DNA from: a virus
Reading direction: 5' to 3' (one strand)
IMG/VR virus record: IMGVR_UViG_3300046747_000088
Location: 1-44,423 of that record
DNA: 44,423 bases
Below are positions 20,047-28,779 of the stretch, piece after piece (the first letter of the stretch is position 1; the number at the start of each line of letters is the position of its first letter). The position numbers and the translations under genes are program-made. The notes beneath the pieces are model-generated. The model worked only from the letters and a program-made list of their open reading frames with translations, was not told the origin of the DNA and did no database searches.

Positions 20047-20454
20047 TTAGCCCCTCCAATCTGATTTGTAGTCGCGCACGTCGAAGTGGACGAAAGTTCC
20101 GTACAGGCCAAGGCCACCCTTGCCGCTCCGCTTCTTGGCGCGCAGCGCATTGAGCGTCCGGTGCCAGTCGCTCGGTCTGCCCTTGGCGCATGTGATGTCG
20201 CACGCCTGGTCGTTCCCGTCGTGCGACGTGTAAACGTGGAAACTGTTCGACGCGCCGCCAATGCTCGCGTTGTACGCCTTGGTCCGGTAACCGGAGTTGA
20301 TATGCACGTTGCCGTACTTCTTGCGCAGCGGTTCAAGGAACTGGCGGCAGAGATATTCCAGACCGTTGTAGTCCCGCTTCTGAACCTTCGCGCCGTTGTG
20401 ACAGTCGAACTCTTCGACGACGAAATGTTTTGAGAGCCTGTGCCGTGTTGCCAT
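20047..20454 (-). CDS. Peptidase M15-type endolysin (D,D/L,D-peptidase)
   Basis: A zinc peptidase that cuts peptide cross-links of the cell wall. The M15 motif is present: SFHVYTSHDGNDQACDITCA with His73 and Asp86, and FVHFDVRDY with His123 as third ligand; HINSGYRTKAYN precedes it as in the family. 135 aa, a bare catalytic domain with no obvious wall-binding domain and no signal peptide, so it would need a holin. It is adjacent to holin-like genes and to two other wall-active enzymes. Confidence 0.88.
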   Translation of the reverse strand: MATRHRLSKHFVVEEFDCHNGAKVQKRDYNGLEYLCRQFLEPLRKKYGNVHINSGYRTKAYNASIGGASNSFHVYTSHDGNDQACDITCAKGRPSDWHRTLNALRAKKRSGKGGLGLYGTFVHFDVRDYKSDWRG

Positions 20455-20573
20455 TTCGATTCCTCATCCGTGAGGGGGCGCGTGGCTGGGTGTCCTTACC
20501 CCGCCATCGGAAGCGCGCCCTGTATGCGTCCTAGCTACCTCACTCCTACAGACTGTACGGGAAACCGGACGGA

Positions 20574-20591
20574 TTGTGCGTTTTCGCACAA
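20574..20591 (-). other. Strong hairpin between the lysis genes
   Basis: TTGTGCG (20574-20580) and CGCACAA (20585-20591) with a TTTT loop, directly after the stop of the 70-aa membrane gene and in a 138-nt gap before the peptidase gene. No U-tract follows on the minus strand, so it may reduce rather than end transcription, or stabilise the upstream message. The rest of the gap shows no gene. Confidence 0.5.
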
Positions 20592-20592
20592 G

Positions 20593-20805
20593 TCACTCCC
20601 CCTGCTCGCGCTTCGCGTCGTCGAGCCGTTGCTTCGCGTAGACCGCGCCGGCCGTGACCCCGGCCACGAAGACCGCGCCCAGAAGCTCATACGCCCGTGG
20701 CGGGTCGAGCACGTCGAACACGCCGATCGAGAGCAGACTGCCGAAGAATGCCGACACTCCTGCCCAGCGCGCTACGTCGTGCCTGCGCTTCTCGCGAGCG
20801 GTCAT
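20593..20805 (-). CDS. Small two-span membrane protein, holin-like (70 aa)
   Basis: MTAREKRRHDVARWAG is followed by two hydrophobic helices (SAFFGSLLSIGVFDVL and YELLGAVFVAGVTAGAVYA) and a charged tail (KQRLDDAKREQGE). The start overlaps the upstream stop (TGATG). The topology and position beside the wall hydrolases fit a holin or antiholin. Confidence 0.65.
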   Translation of the reverse strand: MTAREKRRHDVARWAGVSAFFGSLLSIGVFDVLDPPRAYELLGAVFVAGVTAGAVYAKQRLDDAKREQGE

Positions 20806-21410
20806 CACTTGTACCGCAGGTGGCGAACCTTGAACCCCGAGAGGTAGCCCGAGTTCATTACCGAGCGCGGGATCCAGCCAGCGCCGCCGCCAGGGTTCGT
20901 CCCGGAGGTTCCCCAGAAGTGGCCGTTGATCTCCATGAATACGTGTCCCTGGTTGTAGTAGACGTTGACCGCGCCCTTGCCCTTGGCGCGACCGGGCCGG
21001 CCCCAGTTGCCGAAGTCGCCCGACACCTGAACCGGACGCCCGAGCGCGAGACTGACCGCCGCCGAGCAATCGATCGGCTTGCCGTCGCCGACCTTGGAGG
21101 GCCGTCCGTGTCCGCCGCCGTAGAGGTAGCGCCGCTTCTCGTTGTTGATCCGGTCGGCGCGCGTCTGCACCTTCACGAGCGCACTCGGCATCGTCGCCTT
21201 CACGCCGGTCGTCGGTTGCGCCTTGTCGGACGGCAGGTTGCGCGGAACCGCGAGCTTCGGATCGGCGAGCGTCGGCGCGACGTAGGGCTTGGGCATAACG
21301 CTCGGGACAACGGGCGGCGCTGTCAACGCTCCACCCTGACCCGGCCTGCCGGACAGGTACTTGCTCGGGTCGAGCATCGTCGGAATGCGAGGTACGAGTA
21401 GCTGCGCCAT
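20805..21410 (-). CDS. NlpC/P60-like cell-wall hydrolase
   Basis: A proline-rich N-terminal part precedes a papain-like fold: YLYGGGHGRPSKVGDGKPID with catalytic Cys115 (DCSAAVS), DFGNWGRPGRAKGKGAVNVY, and His156 in NQGHVFMEING, then SGTNPGGGAGWIP. This matches NlpC/P60 peptidases acting on peptidoglycan stem peptides, as found in actinophage lysins and tail proteins. Residues 14-21 (DPSKYLSG) recur in the neighbouring transglycosylase. No signal peptide, so it acts from the virion or after holin action. Confidence 0.8.
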   Translation of the reverse strand: MAQLLVPRIPTMLDPSKYLSGRPGQGGALTAPPVVPSVMPKPYVAPTLADPKLAVPRNLPSDKAQPTTGVKATMPSALVKVQTRADRINNEKRRYLYGGGHGRPSKVGDGKPIDCSAAVSLALGRPVQVSGDFGNWGRPGRAKGKGAVNVYYNQGHVFMEINGHFWGTSGTNPGGGAGWIPRSVMNSGYLSGFKVRHLRYK

Positions 21411-22489
21411 CAGCGCCCCCTCTTCACGATGCGGTAGCGCACGGGCGCAAGGCCGTTGACCCCGAGCCGACGTGCGACCGGCGATGTCAGGTCGATCTTG
21501 CGGCCAACGCTGCCCTTACGAGTTTTCACCCTGCCGCCGCCCGCGCCGATGTCGCGCTTGACGATCACGATCCTGCGCTTGTTCGGACCCTCTACCTCGA
21601 TCTTGGTCCCGTAGGGCAGGTTGCCCATTGCCGAGAAGTCCTGCGCGCTCGGGTTCTTTGAGAGCTCGGCGAACGACTTCCAGCGTCTATTGAGGTTGTC
21701 GCCCTTGTAGCCCTGCGAGTCCGAGAAGACAGACGCGCCGGCCGTCTTCCAGCCACCCCCGTCGCTCGACTTCTGCCGCGTCTTCGGCGTGGGCGTCGAG
21801 CCGTCCGAGCTCACCGTTTCGGCGGCTGCCTGCACGAGCGACTGAGCGGCTGCCTCTTCGGGCTTGGGCAACGCTGGGACCGGCGCGAGGGTGACCGTGC
21901 CGCCCGTGGGATCGGGGGTTCCGCTGAGGTACTTGGACGTGTCGAAGATCGGTGCCACGGCCGGCGTAGACATCTGGATCGGGTTCGGCGTTGCCTGCGT
22001 TACGAGCGGCGGGGCGGTGTCCGATGTCGCGCTCGTGTCGCTCGATGCGCCATTGCTCTTCGCCTGGGGCTGCGCCTTGGGCGCTGCCTTCTTCTGGCCG
22101 GGGTAGGTCGCGTTGCTGATCCCCGAGAGAATCTTCGAGACGTAGTTGCGCGTCTCGGCGTAGGGCGGCACGCCGTTGTATTGCTGCACCGCGCCCTCGC
22201 CAGCGTTGTACGCCGCGAGCGCCTTGCGGTAGCTGCCGTACTTACGCACGTAGCTCGCCATGTGCTGCGCTGCCGCGTCGAGCGCCTGCATCGGATCGTT
22301 CGGATTGACCCCCCAGGCGCGCGCAGTCGCCGGCATGATCTGCGCGATCCCCTGAGCGCCGGCCGACGACCCCGCGTGTGGATTGAACCCCGACTCGGCG
22401 TTGATCTGCCGCACGAAGATCCGGGGATCAAGCCCGTACTTCTTCGCCGCGTTGCGCGCTGCGGCCTGGTAGTGAGCGACCGTGGACAT
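21410..22489 (-). CDS. Lytic transglycosylase with C-terminal double-psi beta-barrel
   Basis: Residues 5-123 form an SLT-type transglycosylase domain: INAESGFNPHAGSSAGAQGI with catalytic Glu32, AQIMPATARAWGVNP, and ALAAYNAGEGAVQQYNGVPP. A long low-complexity linker (130-245) carries FDTSKYLSG (182-190), shared with the NlpC/P60 protein downstream. Residues 250-356 form an RlpA/3D-like DPBB (LPYGTKIEVEG, IVKRDIGAGGG, RKIDLTSPVARRLG; Asp313, Asp333). Two glycan-active folds in one protein suggest a virion enzyme that opens the wall at DNA entry or a lysin. Confidence 0.85.
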   Translation of the reverse strand: MSTVAHYQAAARNAAKKYGLDPRIFVRQINAESGFNPHAGSSAGAQGIAQIMPATARAWGVNPNDPMQALDAAAQHMASYVRKYGSYRKALAAYNAGEGAVQQYNGVPPYAETRNYVSKILSGISNATYPGQKKAAPKAQPQAKSNGASSDTSATSDTAPPLVTQATPNPIQMSTPAVAPIFDTSKYLSGTPDPTGGTVTLAPVPALPKPEEAAAQSLVQAAAETVSSDGSTPTPKTRQKSSDGGGWKTAGASVFSDSQGYKGDNLNRRWKSFAELSKNPSAQDFSAMGNLPYGTKIEVEGPNKRRIVIVKRDIGAGGGRVKTRKGSVGRKIDLTSPVARRLGVNGLAPVRYRIVKRGR

Positions 22490-22530
22490 TGCCCCTAAAG
22501 CCCGCCTCCCAGGTTGTCGATAACCGCGCC

Positions 22531-22776
22531 ATGCGAGTCTTCGGCTTTTCTGATTGGACGATCGCCACCGCGCGAACTCTTGGGTTTCACCTGACGATGG
22601 TCATTTGGTCGTGCGCTGTGATCGCGATCACTTGGGCGCTCTGGTGGTACGTCGGCGGGATTTGGTGGGTCTTTCTTGGGATCTCCCTCTGTGCGGCGAA
22701 CAAGGTTGAGCGGCGCGCGGCGCGGCTGTGGCGCGTCCACCGCAGTAGGGTTGTCAGTAATGCAAGTCCTGCTTGA
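22531..22776 (+). CDS. Membrane protein on the opposite strand (81 aa)
   Basis: The frame encodes MRVFGFSDWTIATARTLGFH, then two hydrophobic segments (LTMVIWSCAVIAITWALWWY and GGIWWVFLGISLC) and a basic tail (KVERRAARLWRVHRSRVV). Tryptophan-rich helices and GC-rich third positions support coding on the plus strand, whereas the minus frame gives a polar sequence without features. It is one of two overlapping plus-strand genes between minus-strand virion and lysis genes. Candidate moron; exclusion or lysis control are possible. Confidence 0.55.
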   Translation: MRVFGFSDWTIATARTLGFHLTMVIWSCAVIAITWALWWYVGGIWWVFLGISLCAANKVERRAARLWRVHRSRVVSNASPA

Positions 22777-23017
22777 CCCCTTCTTCATCGCGATATACCT
22801 GTTCCTGATCGGCCTCCCCGTCGCCGCGCTGGGGATGCGCATCGAAGAGTCCGGGCACGAGCGCAAGAACGACTGGATCAGCGGGATCGGCACCGCCGTT
22901 GAAGGCGTAGCGATTGCGCTCACGTTCCCGATCCTGTATCCGATCTTGATCGTGACGGTCTTCTTGGCTGAGATCTGGATCGACGCGATCCGGGCTGTGC
23001 TCTCACTCATTGGCTAA
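22760..23017 (+). CDS. Membrane protein on the opposite strand (85 aa)
   Basis: MQVLLDPFFIAIYLFLIGLP and VEGVAIALTFPILYPILIVT are two transmembrane segments separated by a charged loop (MRIEESGHERKNDWISGIG). The start overlaps the end of the 81-aa membrane gene, so the two are probably co-translated. Its 3' end overlaps the convergent internal virion gene by 11 bp. Confidence 0.6.
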   Translation: MQVLLDPFFIAIYLFLIGLPVAALGMRIEESGHERKNDWISGIGTAVEGVAIALTFPILYPILIVTVFLAEIWIDAIRAVLSLIG

Positions 23018-26000
23018 CGCCCCCTCCCTGCGCAACGCCGCCGCCCTGCGAGATGCCGCTGCCTTGCGAGACGCCGCCACCGCTGCTCCCACTGGATGAT
23101 CCGCCGCCCTTCTTTTTCTTCTTCGCCGGGGCGTTGCGCGCCTGAACCGCGTTGCGCAGCACGTCGGGATCCTGAACGTCCATCCCGAGGTAGTGCATGA
23201 CCATCAGCTTCGCCGTGACCCGCTCGTTCTGGTACTTGCGGCGCTGCTTATCGGCGCGCACCGCGTTAGGCGACGTGACGTTGATCGGGCGCTCGGAGAA
23301 CGGGAGCGAATCGCTGCCGGCGCGACCCCGCGAGCGGAACCGATCGAGCTCGCGCGCTGCGAACGACGAGCCGACCATCTGATTTGCGAAGACACGCGCC
23401 GCTGTGCCAACGCCGTAGTTTTCAGGGCCGGTGTACGGGTCGCTCCGCTGACCGTGGACGTTCACGTAATTCAAGCGGCTGCGTGCGTCACGCCGTGAGG
23501 TCGCCGTGAACGCGGCTGCGGCTGCCGGGGGCAGAAGTCCGAGAGCACTCGCCGTGTCCTGATCGTTGAAGAGCTCCATCAGGGAGTTCCCTGTCGGGAC
23601 GTACTTGCGGGTGTCGATGATCCGCCCCCCGATGACCGGGAACTTCTCGGGGAGCTTCATGTTGCCGAGCATGTCGGCAGGCGGTTCTTCCCCGAAGATT
23701 CCCGTGAGCTCTTCGTTGTTCATTTTGATGAGTTGCGAAGCGATGTTGAGCAGAATCGGGTGGCGGGAGGGCAGCGTCTTGAACGCCCAGCGGAGCGAGA
23801 ACCGGATCCACGGGTAGAACATGACCGTGTTGTTTGCGACCCGCTCTGCTTTGGAAAACTTCGTGAAGTCGCCGAGCGCTTCGTCGATCAGATTCCCGTA
23901 GTGCTCGATGTGCTTCGAGTTGGCGCGCAGCCATTCGGTCTGCTTCTCGGGCGGCAGCTTCGTCACGTCGATGAGCTTGTTCATCAGGCCGTTGGCCTCG
24001 CCCATGTGCTTGTTGAGATCGACGAAACGCTTGTCGGAGTTCATCATCTTGTAGAGCGCGGCAAGTCGGAACGGCTGGTTCGCCGTCCGACGCTCAAGGT
24101 GCATCCATGAGTCCGTCAGGCTCTTGAGCGGCGTCCGTCCGGCGAGTCCGATCTCGTGAAACTGCGCCCACAATGCCTGAGACTTGGCGGTGAACTTGTT
24201 GCCTGCCGCTCCAAGCTGCGGCTCGTACAAGTTGTCCAAGCGCGACGAAATATCGACCATCGGTGCGAGGAACTGCTGCGCTTCGGGGGAGAGTTCTTTC
24301 CACCACTTCTCGCCCTTGACCGCGTGCCAGGGCGTGATCCCCGCGACGGCGCTCGTGAGCACGTTCGAGCCGATGTTGGCCGCGAGCCACGGCGCGTTCA
24401 GAGAGAACATCGCGCGGGAGGTCTTCGACTTCGTGATGTTCCAGATCCGGCCGGCCCTGACCCACGCTGGCGACTGGCCCGTGGTCGGCTTGAGCTCGTC
24501 GAGCGTGCCCTTCGGGATCGCGAACGCCTTGACCTGGCGGTAGTTGGGGTCTTTCAGCATCCGCTTGAGCGATGCTTCGGTCAGCTTCTCGCCGCCCATC
24601 GTTCCCGCTTCAAGGGCGTCGTTGACCCCCGGCATATTGACGTGCGCGGCGTCATCGAGATCATGCGCATCCCCGAGCGTGCGGCGCGCGAGTTGTGGCA
24701 TCCAGAGGTCGTAATCCTCAAGCCTGTGACCGCGCCGCTCGATCGCTTCCTTGAGGTCGAAGATCGACATGCCATTCGGACCTGAGAGCGACTTGTCTGC
24801 AACCGAGTCAAGGAACCGCTGGATCGCCGGCCATTGCACGCCGCGCTTGAGCGACCGCGCCTGACCCTCGATAAAGACGCGGGGATTGATCTGCTCGCGC
24901 CCGGTCGCGAAGAGCTCGCCTTTCCACTCTTTCGGCGCGTGTGACATGCGCGTGCCGCCACCTGCGAACTCCGCATAGCGCGGCTGATCGAAGCGCTCGG
25001 ACGGGAAGTAGCCGGCCTCTCCGAAACCGCGCTCCGTGGCCGCAGCCTTGACGCGCGTGATGTAGCTCGTGATGCGCTCGTTGTGCTTGCGCGCCATCCC
25101 CATGAGCATCGCCTGCGGCGCGACCCGGCGAAGTTCGGCTTGCGCGTCGTTCAGCGCGGGGTCGGCCTTCGCCGACACCTTCTCGGCTTCGCGCATCTTC
25201 GCCGCGACCGCCTCTGCCTCGGGCGTGAAGTATTCGTGCGGGTTGTCGCGCATGTCGGCGAGCGCCTTGAACTCGTGCTTCTCACCGTCGCGCGGTCGTG
25301 CCTCGGGCATCCCGCGTGCTGCGCGACCCTCGCGCTTGAACTGCATCAGATCCTCGACGTGGCCCCTCGCGAGCTCGCCCGGAGTGACGAGTCCGCCGAC
25401 GATGTAACGAAGCGCAAGCTGCTCTTTCTTGGAGAGCTTGCGAATGTCCTTGGCGAGTCCGGGGAGTACCCGTTGCTGCGCCTCCTGAACCCAGATCCGC
25501 AGGCTCGACTTGAGCGTGATCGCATCGCGGTTGCTGATCCGCTTCATGCGACCCGGCACGAAGCGCTCGACGCCTCCCGGCACTACGTCCCTCGGGCGGT
25601 AGATCGTCTTCGTCGTACCGTGCCTGCCAGAGAGGATGCCGCGCTCGACCTTGAACGTATCGACGCCACCCGAAGAGAGGCGGCGTGGCGGGATGTTGTG
25701 ATGCTTGGCCTTCGCGTCTTTCCACGCCTTCACTTCCGCCTTGAACCGGCTGTTGTCAACCGCGCGCTCCATCCCCACGCGGAAGATGTTCGGCATCGCC
25801 TTCTCTGTCTCCGAGCGCTGGCGCTTCAAGCCGTGCTCGCCCTCGCCGACTCTCAGGTCCGGCCGCTCCGCGTTGACCAGTTCGTGCAGGCGTTTACCCG
25901 TCTTGCCGGCCCGAGCCAAAGCGCCGGTCTTGGCGAGTGCGCCGACTGCCTTGCCCCCGAGCGCCGCGAGGGAGGCCGCGTCGAGCGCGTAGTCGAGTGC

Positions 26001-26846
26001 GCCGCGCTTCTTGACTTCGGCCTCGAACTTTTTCCAGTCGGGGTGTTCCTTGAACGCCTCGCCGTACTTCTCCGTGTAGTCACGGATCGTTCCCTCCATG
26101 AACTGACGCGGCGTGACCTTGCCCGTCACGATCATCAGCGGCGCGGTAAAGAGCCCTGCCGCCGTCTGCCCCGCGAACTTCGCGTTGGCCTTCGTGGACA
26201 TGCCCGCCTTGCCGACGTGGTAGCCGACTTCCCCTGCGCGATACGGAGCGGCAAGAACCGTCCCAAGACCCCCTTGCGCGAGCAAGCCCCTGTGCTGCAC
26301 CTGTTGGCGCAGCGCGTAGGTCGAGCGCCCCGTCTTGGTCATCGGCTGCGCCTTCTGCTCGTGTTGGCGCTGCTTGCGCACGCCGATATAGCCGTGGCGC
26401 ACGACCATCATTGCCTTGTGCAACTGCGCGGCCGATCGACGCTGGTAGGGATCGTTCGAGCGCCGCGCCGCAGCCATCCTCGCGCGCGCCTGCGGGGTGA
26501 ACGCCTGGCTCGGGTTGATGCGCAGCGCCTTCAACTGCTCGTAGGCGATTCTGTTGGCCTGATCGACCGTCATCCGGTCGCCAGCGGGGATCAACTTGAG
26601 CCGGTGCTTGGGGATCTTCTGCGGCTTGAACCCCTGATGCAATACGTCCTTGAGCGACCCCGGCGCTCGGACCTGTCTGCGCGGAGCTACGCGGCGCGGC
26701 GCGGGAGCCGGGCGGCGCTCCGGGGCCGGATGCCATTGGCGCAGACCGCGCTTCGTCTCGCGGTAGCGAACCGGCCGGGGCCGGGCTCGGGGCCGGGGTG
26801 CCGCACGGGGCTGTCCGAAGATCGCGTTCGGAGTCCGGTAGCCCAC
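23007..26846 (-). CDS. Large internal virion / DNA-ejection-type protein (1279 aa)
   Basis: The longest gene in the window. The N-terminus is Pro/Arg-rich and basic (ARPRPVRYRETKRGLRQWHP), followed by alpha-helical regions, a hydrophobic stretch (KFAGQTAAGLFTAPLMIVTG) and long helical parts; the C-terminus is a Lys-rich then Gly/Ser/Gln repeat tail (GGGVSQ-type). No tape-measure hydrophobic periodicity is seen, and the gene follows two other helical virion proteins. This is the order of internal (ejection) proteins of short-tailed phages, where the largest one crosses the cell envelope with the DNA. Inference from context and composition, since I recognise no motif. Confidence 0.65.
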   Translation of the reverse strand: MGYRTPNAIFGQPRAAPRPRARPRPVRYRETKRGLRQWHPAPERRPAPAPRRVAPRRQVRAPGSLKDVLHQGFKPQKIPKHRLKLIPAGDRMTVDQANRIAYEQLKALRINPSQAFTPQARARMAAARRSNDPYQRRSAAQLHKAMMVVRHGYIGVRKQRQHEQKAQPMTKTGRSTYALRQQVQHRGLLAQGGLGTVLAAPYRAGEVGYHVGKAGMSTKANAKFAGQTAAGLFTAPLMIVTGKVTPRQFMEGTIRDYTEKYGEAFKEHPDWKKFEAEVKKRGALDYALDAASLAALGGKAVGALAKTGALARAGKTGKRLHELVNAERPDLRVGEGEHGLKRQRSETEKAMPNIFRVGMERAVDNSRFKAEVKAWKDAKAKHHNIPPRRLSSGGVDTFKVERGILSGRHGTTKTIYRPRDVVPGGVERFVPGRMKRISNRDAITLKSSLRIWVQEAQQRVLPGLAKDIRKLSKKEQLALRYIVGGLVTPGELARGHVEDLMQFKREGRAARGMPEARPRDGEKHEFKALADMRDNPHEYFTPEAEAVAAKMREAEKVSAKADPALNDAQAELRRVAPQAMLMGMARKHNERITSYITRVKAAATERGFGEAGYFPSERFDQPRYAEFAGGGTRMSHAPKEWKGELFATGREQINPRVFIEGQARSLKRGVQWPAIQRFLDSVADKSLSGPNGMSIFDLKEAIERRGHRLEDYDLWMPQLARRTLGDAHDLDDAAHVNMPGVNDALEAGTMGGEKLTEASLKRMLKDPNYRQVKAFAIPKGTLDELKPTTGQSPAWVRAGRIWNITKSKTSRAMFSLNAPWLAANIGSNVLTSAVAGITPWHAVKGEKWWKELSPEAQQFLAPMVDISSRLDNLYEPQLGAAGNKFTAKSQALWAQFHEIGLAGRTPLKSLTDSWMHLERRTANQPFRLAALYKMMNSDKRFVDLNKHMGEANGLMNKLIDVTKLPPEKQTEWLRANSKHIEHYGNLIDEALGDFTKFSKAERVANNTVMFYPWIRFSLRWAFKTLPSRHPILLNIASQLIKMNNEELTGIFGEEPPADMLGNMKLPEKFPVIGGRIIDTRKYVPTGNSLMELFNDQDTASALGLLPPAAAAAFTATSRRDARSRLNYVNVHGQRSDPYTGPENYGVGTAARVFANQMVGSSFAARELDRFRSRGRAGSDSLPFSERPINVTSPNAVRADKQRRKYQNERVTAKLMVMHYLGMDVQDPDVLRNAVQARNAPAKKKKKGGGSSSGSSGGGVSQGSGISQGGGVAQGGGVSQ

Positions 26847-26849
26847 GAG

Positions 26850-27950
26850 CTACCCCTTCGGGAGTGCCATCGGCGGGTGCCAGCCGGCAGGAGCGGCCCC
26901 CTTGAACAACGGGAGCTTGACCCCGTAGCTCTTCCAGACCAGATGGCGCGTGGCAGGCCCGACCCCGCCGTAGGTGACTGACTGCGCAATCGCATTGGCG
27001 AGCCGTTCCCCGACGTTCGTCGTCATCGTGTCGCGGATCCGCTTTTCGTACAGCTTGACCGCCGTGGTCGGGCTGACCTTGTGCCCGTTCCCGAGGATGC
27101 CCTTCCTCGCCTGGTCGAGCCGCCACCGCTGAGTCGGGTCGTCCTTGTTTGCCTTGTCGAGAATGATCCCCCGCTTGTACGCGCCGATCCACTTGGAGAC
27201 TGCTTCCTCCGTATCGCGCTTCTGCTTGCCAGTTGGTCGCCATCCAGACGCGCCCTTCGGGATCTTGTAGCCGCCGAGTCCGTGTTGCCGCTGGTAGTCG
27301 TCCTTGCCGATCGCAAGGTTCGTGCGCGTCTGCGTGTCCGCCAGCCGGTCCTGCTGGATCTGCAAGCTCGCGCCCGCGCGCGCGTCCCGGTTCGCCTTGT
27401 CAAGCAAGTCCTGGTAGGTCGTGTTGGCCTTGAGTCCCTGGTTGTTCTGGATCTGGCTCAACTGGCCGCGAAGGCTCTGGACGTTCCCGGCGAAGCTCGC
27501 GTTTGCGGCTTGCTCGGCGTAGATCGCACCTTCGCGCGCGCGGGTCGCCCGTTCGCCAGCCAGCTTGGTCGCGTCGGCCTGCTGCATTGCGATTTCGGTC
27601 GGCAGGTTGGCGCGTGAGTTGCCGATTGCTGCGAGAAGCGCCGCGCCGGGGCCGGTCGCCGATGTCTTATCTGGCCCTGCCATCAGCGTGTCCACGTAGC
27701 CGGAGTTCTGCTGCGCCGCTTGGTTGACCTGACCAAGCCGTCCGACAATATCCCGGCCTGTCTGTACCTCACCTGCTGCGCCAGCCGTTCCGGTTGACCG
27801 CGCTTGGCGGACCGTTGACACCCGCTGCGCTCCGGCTTGCTTGATCGCCTGAACGATGGTCGATGCCTGCGGCCCGTACTGCTGCTGCGCGAGACTGATC
27901 GCGCGCTGCATAAGCGGATCGGTAACTGCCCTCTTCCTCTTCCGTGCCAT
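26850..27950 (-). CDS. Probable internal virion protein (366 aa)
   Basis: Basic start MARKRKRAVTDPLMQRAISL, then a mostly helical, Ala/Gln-rich protein (SLAQQQYGPQASTIVQAIKQ, RGQLSQIQNNQGLKANTTYQ) with a conserved-looking C-terminus (VTYGGVGPATRHLVWKSYGV). The first gene-to-gene gap to the 1279-aa protein is 3 nt. Together with the 271-aa gene upstream it forms the likely set of three internal proteins. No catalytic motif. Confidence 0.6.
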   Translation of the reverse strand: MARKRKRAVTDPLMQRAISLAQQQYGPQASTIVQAIKQAGAQRVSTVRQARSTGTAGAAGEVQTGRDIVGRLGQVNQAAQQNSGYVDTLMAGPDKTSATGPGAALLAAIGNSRANLPTEIAMQQADATKLAGERATRAREGAIYAEQAANASFAGNVQSLRGQLSQIQNNQGLKANTTYQDLLDKANRDARAGASLQIQQDRLADTQTRTNLAIGKDDYQRQHGLGGYKIPKGASGWRPTGKQKRDTEEAVSKWIGAYKRGIILDKANKDDPTQRWRLDQARKGILGNGHKVSPTTAVKLYEKRIRDTMTTNVGERLANAIAQSVTYGGVGPATRHLVWKSYGVKLPLFKGAAPAGWHPPMALPKG

Positions 27951-27963
27951 CGCTCTGCCTTCC

Positions 27964-28779
27964 CTAGTTGAGCGTCGTCATATCCGTGCGGGCTACGAGC
28001 CGGCCGCTCGGCAGACGCTTCATCAGCTTGCCCTTGTGCGGTCCGCTCGTCGGCCGGTAAAGCTGGTAGTTCTGAGCGCCGTGTGAGAACTCGTTCTTCG
28101 GCTTGGTCGGCTGCGTCAGGCTCGGGTTGTTCTGTAGCGCCTGCGCCCACGCCGCCTTCTGCTGGTCCTGGGTCCCAAAGCCGAGCTCCTGCGTGGCCTG
28201 TCCGCCCAAGATCGTGCGGTCCTCAAGGGAGCGGTCGTGGGTCAGTTGGAGTTGCCGGCCTTGGAGCCCGTACTGGTTCGTGTCGCCGGCGATGCCGGTT
28301 CCGTACTGATCCGTGATCGGCTTCTGCTCGAACTCCTGGTTCGCCTTGCGCCGGGCGAGCGCTTGAGCTACGCCGCCGCCCTTGAGTCCCTGCGCGCGGA
28401 ATGCCGACTGCTGCCGACTGGCGAGAATGTCGAAGTTCCGCTGCAAGTTGCTCGTCTGGGATTGGCGCGTGTAGTCGATGTTCCCAAGGCCGGTTCCGAG
28501 ATCTTCATCCTCGCGGCGCTGCGCGCGATCCTGGTTGCCCGAGTCGAATCCTGCCCCGAGTCCTTGAGCGCCGGCCTGATTGCCCCAGTCGTATCCGTAG
28601 CCGCGCTGAAGTTGTCCGAGATTGGCATCGATCAGAGTGTCGTACTGACCGGGTGGCGGGAGAGCGTTCGGGTTGTACGGCGTCCACGCGGGGGTCGCGA
28701 TGCCCATTGCGCGCTGCACAGGGCCGACCCCTTTCTTGGGAGCGACCAATTTCGACTTTACGCGCAGCGTCCGTGCCAT
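27964..28779 (-). CDS. Probable internal virion protein (271 aa)
   Basis: Reads MARTLRVKSKLVAPKKGVGP and contains glutamine-rich helical segments (YTRQSQTSNLQRNFDILASR, RQQSAFRAQGLKGGGVAQAL). The start ATG has no Shine-Dalgarno; instead GTAACAGATCGCAC stands directly before it, so translation may be leaderless or nearly so. Position between tail genes and the larger internal proteins suggests a virion component. Confidence 0.6.
   Translation of the reverse strand: MARTLRVKSKLVAPKKGVGPVQRAMGIATPAWTPYNPNALPPPGQYDTLIDANLGQLQRGYGYDWGNQAGAQGLGAGFDSGNQDRAQRREDEDLGTGLGNIDYTRQSQTSNLQRNFDILASRQQSAFRAQGLKGGGVAQALARRKANQEFEQKPITDQYGTGIAGDTNQYGLQGRQLQLTHDRSLEDRTILGGQATQELGFGTQDQQKAAWAQALQNNPSLTQPTKPKNEFSHGAQNYQLYRPTSGPHKGKLMKRLPSGRLVARTDMTTLN

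Noticed and set aside
22495-23010. Minus-strand 171-codon frame opposite the two membrane proteins
   Set aside because: Its product is polar and featureless, while the plus frames give clear transmembrane helices and matching codon bias.
25083-26981. Long plus-strand open frame (632 codons)
   Set aside because: It is antisense to the 1279-aa virion gene and has the low-complexity Arg/Leu-rich look of a GC-driven shadow frame.
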